Assembly (NCBI GenBank): GCA_944390695.1
Contig: CALXQP010000064.1
Coordinates: forward strand, 1 to 35,434
DNA: 35,434 nt
Source of the DNA: an uncultured Clostridia bacterium
GTDB lineage: Bacteria; Bacillota; Clostridia; TANB77; CAG-508
Direction: 5' to 3'
Part shown: in pieces, positions 33,917 through 35,434 of the stretch
Layout of the letters: each line of letters starts with the position of its first letter
Numbering within the stretch: position 1 is the stretch's first letter
The notes under the pieces: generated by a model
The model's database searches: none
What the model was told of the DNA's origin: nothing
What the model saw: only the letters and a program-made list of their open reading frames with translations
Position numbers and translations under genes: made by a program

Positions 33917-34387
33917 ATGGAATTAACAAAAAATATTTTTTTCAATACAGATAAATTAGTAGAAAATAGTAAAGTAAAAATATCATATACTGGCATATTA
34001 TTTCAAAATGGTTCAAATGATATTTCTATTCATTATGGCTTTGGCAGCAACTGGGATAATGTTAATGATGTAAAAATGGAAAAAACTGAACTTGGCTTCC
34101 AAACAGAAGTCGAGCTTATTTCAAGTGATACTTTTAATTTCTGTTTTTATAATGAAAATAATGAATGGGATAATAATAATGGTTCAAATTATATATTTAC
34201 TATAGAAAAAAATAATCTAGAATTAATTGTTTTAGATGATGAACCTGTTTCATTAGGAACTGCCAGAAAATTAAGAAAATCATATATATGGAGTAAGAAA
34301 ATACGTTTAGCAGTTTATAAAATAATAACATATTTGCCAAAATTAATTTCAGGAAATTATAGAAAAAAGAACTTGTCACAATCTTAA
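33917..34387 (+). CDS. Stand-alone starch-binding-type carbohydrate-binding module (CBM25/26/53-like)
   Basis: The ATG at 33917 follows AAGGAG and gives 156 residues; the frame is open further upstream but without a usable start, and the promoter at 33857-33885 excludes it. Residues about 15-102 match a CBM25/CBM53-type beta-sandwich: VKISYTGIL, then IHYGFGSNWDNVNDVKM, a G-F-x-x-E strand, and the closing FCFYNENNEWDNNNGSNYIF. The tryptophans in SNW and EW and the WDNN-NG-x-N-Y signature are those that bind alpha-glucan. The C-terminal 50 residues are strongly basic and helical (from about 111, GTARKLRKSYIWSKK). There is no signal peptide, so it may bind intracellular glycogen or bring a partner enzyme to it. 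No catalytic domain is attached. Confidence 0.75.
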   Translation: MELTKNIFFNTDKLVENSKVKISYTGILFQNGSNDISIHYGFGSNWDNVNDVKMEKTELGFQTEVELISSDTFNFCFYNENNEWDNNNGSNYIFTIEKNNLELIVLDDEPVSLGTARKLRKSYIWSKKIRLAVYKIITYLPKLISGNYRKKNLSQS

Positions 34388-34405
34388 GTTGTGGCAAGTT
34401 TTTAA
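34370..34405. terminator. Terminator overlapping the end of the CBM gene
   Basis: AACTTGTCACAA (34370-34381) pairs with TTGTGGCAAGTT (34389-34400, one G-T pair); the stop codon of the gene (34385-34387) lies in the loop. A TTTTT run follows on the plus strand and CTTTTTT on the minus strand, so it can also end the convergent reductase gene. Confidence 0.8.
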
Positions 34406-34435
34406 CTTATTTTTTAAGAATATAGAGATTACCAT

Positions 34436-35152
34436 TTAGGTAATTACCCATCCCCCATTTATTGAAATTACTTGTCCTGTTGTATATTCATCATCTATTA
34501 TCCAATCAACACATTTAGAAATATCAGAAGTCTTTCCTATTTTTTGTAAAGGAATCTCATCTTTCAAATCATCAATATCTTTTAAACTCAAATTTTTATT
34601 CATATCTGTTTCAATAATTCCAGGAGCAATAGAATTAACTCTAATATTTGATGGCCCTAGTTCTTTAGCCAAAGATTTCGTCATTCCATCAATTCCTGCT
34701 TTTGTTATTGCATATATTGTTTCACAAGATGCTCCAACAATTCCCCATATAGAAGAAATATTTATAATACATCCACTTTTATTGTGAATCATATTATGTA
34801 AAACCTCTTGACTTACGCAAAATGCAGAATACAAATTATTATCTACAATTTTTTGCCAATCTTCATCTGTTACATCTGTAAAAAGTTTATTTTCTGAAAT
34901 TCCCGCATTATTTATTAGTACATCAATCTTGCCATATGTACTTATTACATATTCTACCATCTTTTTTACTTCTTCTCTTTTAGATACATCTGCTTTAAAA
35001 ATATCTATATTTTCACTTTCTTCTTGTAGTATTTTAGCTTTTTCTTCTGATATATTATAATTTGCTATTACTTTATTTCCTTTTTGTGCTAAATTTTTAG
35101 CAATTTCTCTTCCTATTCCTCTTGATGCACCTGTTACTAATATAACTCTCAT
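34436..35152 (-). CDS. ymfI: SDR-family reductase, probable EF-P 5-aminopentanone reductase (YmfI-like)
   Basis: The ATG at 35152 has GGAGG five bases upstream and is preferred over the ATG at 35164, which overlaps that site; the product has 238 residues. It is a classical short-chain dehydrogenase: cofactor loop TGASRGIG (7-14), NNAG (81-84), catalytic Ser (133/134), Tyr147 and Lys151. The segment ISSIWGIVGASCETIYAITKAG, especially IWG-x-VGASCE, is what I associate with YmfI-type enzymes, which reduce 5-aminopentanone on the modified lysine of elongation factor P; FabG proteins usually differ here. It could still be a FabG-like 3-oxoacyl reductase, but no fatty-acid genes are near. Copy 2 of the GC-rich repeat lies directly upstream and may supply part of the leader. 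Confidence 0.75.
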   Translation of the reverse strand: MRVILVTGASRGIGREIAKNLAQKGNKVIANYNISEEKAKILQEESENIDIFKADVSKREEVKKMVEYVISTYGKIDVLINNAGISENKLFTDVTDEDWQKIVDNNLYSAFCVSQEVLHNMIHNKSGCIINISSIWGIVGASCETIYAITKAGIDGMTKSLAKELGPSNIRVNSIAPGIIETDMNKNLSLKDIDDLKDEIPLQKIGKTSDISKCVDWIIDDEYTTGQVISINGGWVIT

Positions 35153-35160
35153 ATTTTCCT

Positions 35161-35307
35161 CCATTTTGTTAATTTGGTGCCGGTTCTCTTTTTGCCTTTG
35201 CTAATTTGGTGCCGGTTCTCTTTTTTCCTTTTTCGCTCTGCGCCGCTTGGCTGGCTGGTTCTGGCCATTTTGCTAATTTGGTGCCGGTTCTCTTTTTGCC
35301 ATTTTTT
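35161..35307 (-). repeat. GC-rich dispersed repeat element, copy 2
   Basis: On the minus strand the order is the same as in copy 1: a unit with core GAGAACCGGCACCAAATT (near 35300-35274), a GC-rich spacer, a second unit (about 35229-35202) and a third (about 35196-35169), with spacings of about 72 and 33 bases. All three cores are complete here. The spacer resembles that of copy 1 but differs at about a quarter of positions by eye. The last unit runs into AACAAAATGG, which merges with the leader of the reductase gene (GGAGG at about 35157-35161). The element lies between the tRNA-Thr terminator and that gene. Confidence 0.85.
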
Positions 35308-35313
35308 GAAAAT

Positions 35314-35353
35314 AAAAAAGCCAGTAATTAAGCTTATTTGCAAAACTACTGAC
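35314..35353 (-). terminator. Intrinsic terminator of tRNA-Thr
   Basis: Minus strand GTCAGTA (35353-35347) pairs with TACTGGC (35326-35320, one G-T pair), followed by TTTTTTATTTT. Confidence 0.7.
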
Positions 35354-35357
35354 AATT

Positions 35358-35434
35358 TGGAGCCACTTCCCAGATTCGAACTGGGGACCCCCGCATTACA
35401 AGTGCGGTGCTCTGGCCAGCTGAGCTAAAGTGGC
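35358..35434 (-). tRNA. tRNA-Thr (TGT anticodon)
   Basis: 77 bases ending exactly at the window edge: acceptor GCCACTT/AAGTGGC, D-arm GCTC/GAGC, anticodon stem CCGCA/TGCGG around CTTGTAA (anticodon TGT, reading ACA), T-arm CCCAG-TTCGAAT-CTGGG and encoded CCA (35360-35358). Its promoter is outside the window. Confidence 0.95.

Noticed and set aside
33601..33996. 131-residue minus-strand frame between VanW and the CBM gene
   Set aside because: Lysine/phenylalanine-rich composition driven by AT content, overlaps the CBM promoter and start, and has no ribosome-binding site.

Overview
The window reads as a chromosomal segment of a very AT-rich, low-GC Gram-positive bacterium, most likely a member of the Clostridia. 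Supporting signs are strong AGGAGG-type ribosome-binding sites, sigma-A type promoters (TTGACA, 17 bases, TATAAT), tRNA genes with encoded CCA, a response regulator with a Spo0A-like output domain, and typical Firmicutes envelope genes (LCP ligase, VanW/G5 protein, D,D-carboxypeptidase, ComEA, CapA). The genus cannot be named from sequence alone. No plasmid, phage or complete insertion sequence is visible.

Layout. At 1-1870 (minus) lie a YgjP-like metalloprotease, a decayed small ORF, a metallophosphoesterase and, after a terminator, the first 24 codons of an AAA-type ATPase. At 2100-2880 (plus) are a GNAT acetyltransferase and initiator tRNA-Met with a perfect promoter and a terminator. At 3014-4477 is a broken ABC exporter gene that has lost its N-terminus and its signature/Walker B block. 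At 4662-5546 is the Spo0A-C response regulator. At 5559-9320 are comEA, a D-Ala-D-Ala carboxypeptidase and an LCP protein. At 9414-11412 is a cvpA/DUF5711 operon. At 11472-15920 is a GldA/GldF/GldG-type ABC operon ending in a YkvI-like membrane protein. At 16169-18554 a GDT1-type cation transporter and an ABC-F ATPase converge on a GC-rich repeat. At 18661-22258 are a membrane-anchored alpha/alpha-toroid protein, tRNA-Lys and a CapA-family protein. At 22211-33571 is the dominant feature, an 11-kb surface-protein operon: a VanW/G5 protein, a 1600-residue DUF11/SdrD-B-like protein and a 1528-residue protein with a candidate thioester domain. At 33857-35434 are a stand-alone starch-binding-type CBM protein, a YmfI-like reductase, a second copy of the GC-rich repeat and tRNA-Thr.

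How it works together. Most genes serve the cell envelope: peptidoglycan trimming, wall-polymer attachment, anchored surface proteins and transport. The surface operon looks like a co-expressed adhesin or stalk system: both giant proteins have a signal peptide, beta-sandwich repeat modules, a shared module type and a C-terminal membrane segment preceded by a degenerate sorting-like motif.

Most unusual items: a dispersed GC-rich repeat element with the same three-unit architecture in two intergenic sites; the candidate thioester adhesin with a poly-Asp hinge and a cysteine cluster; a 17-base homopolymer inside a transporter ATPase; and the deletion-bearing ABC exporter.
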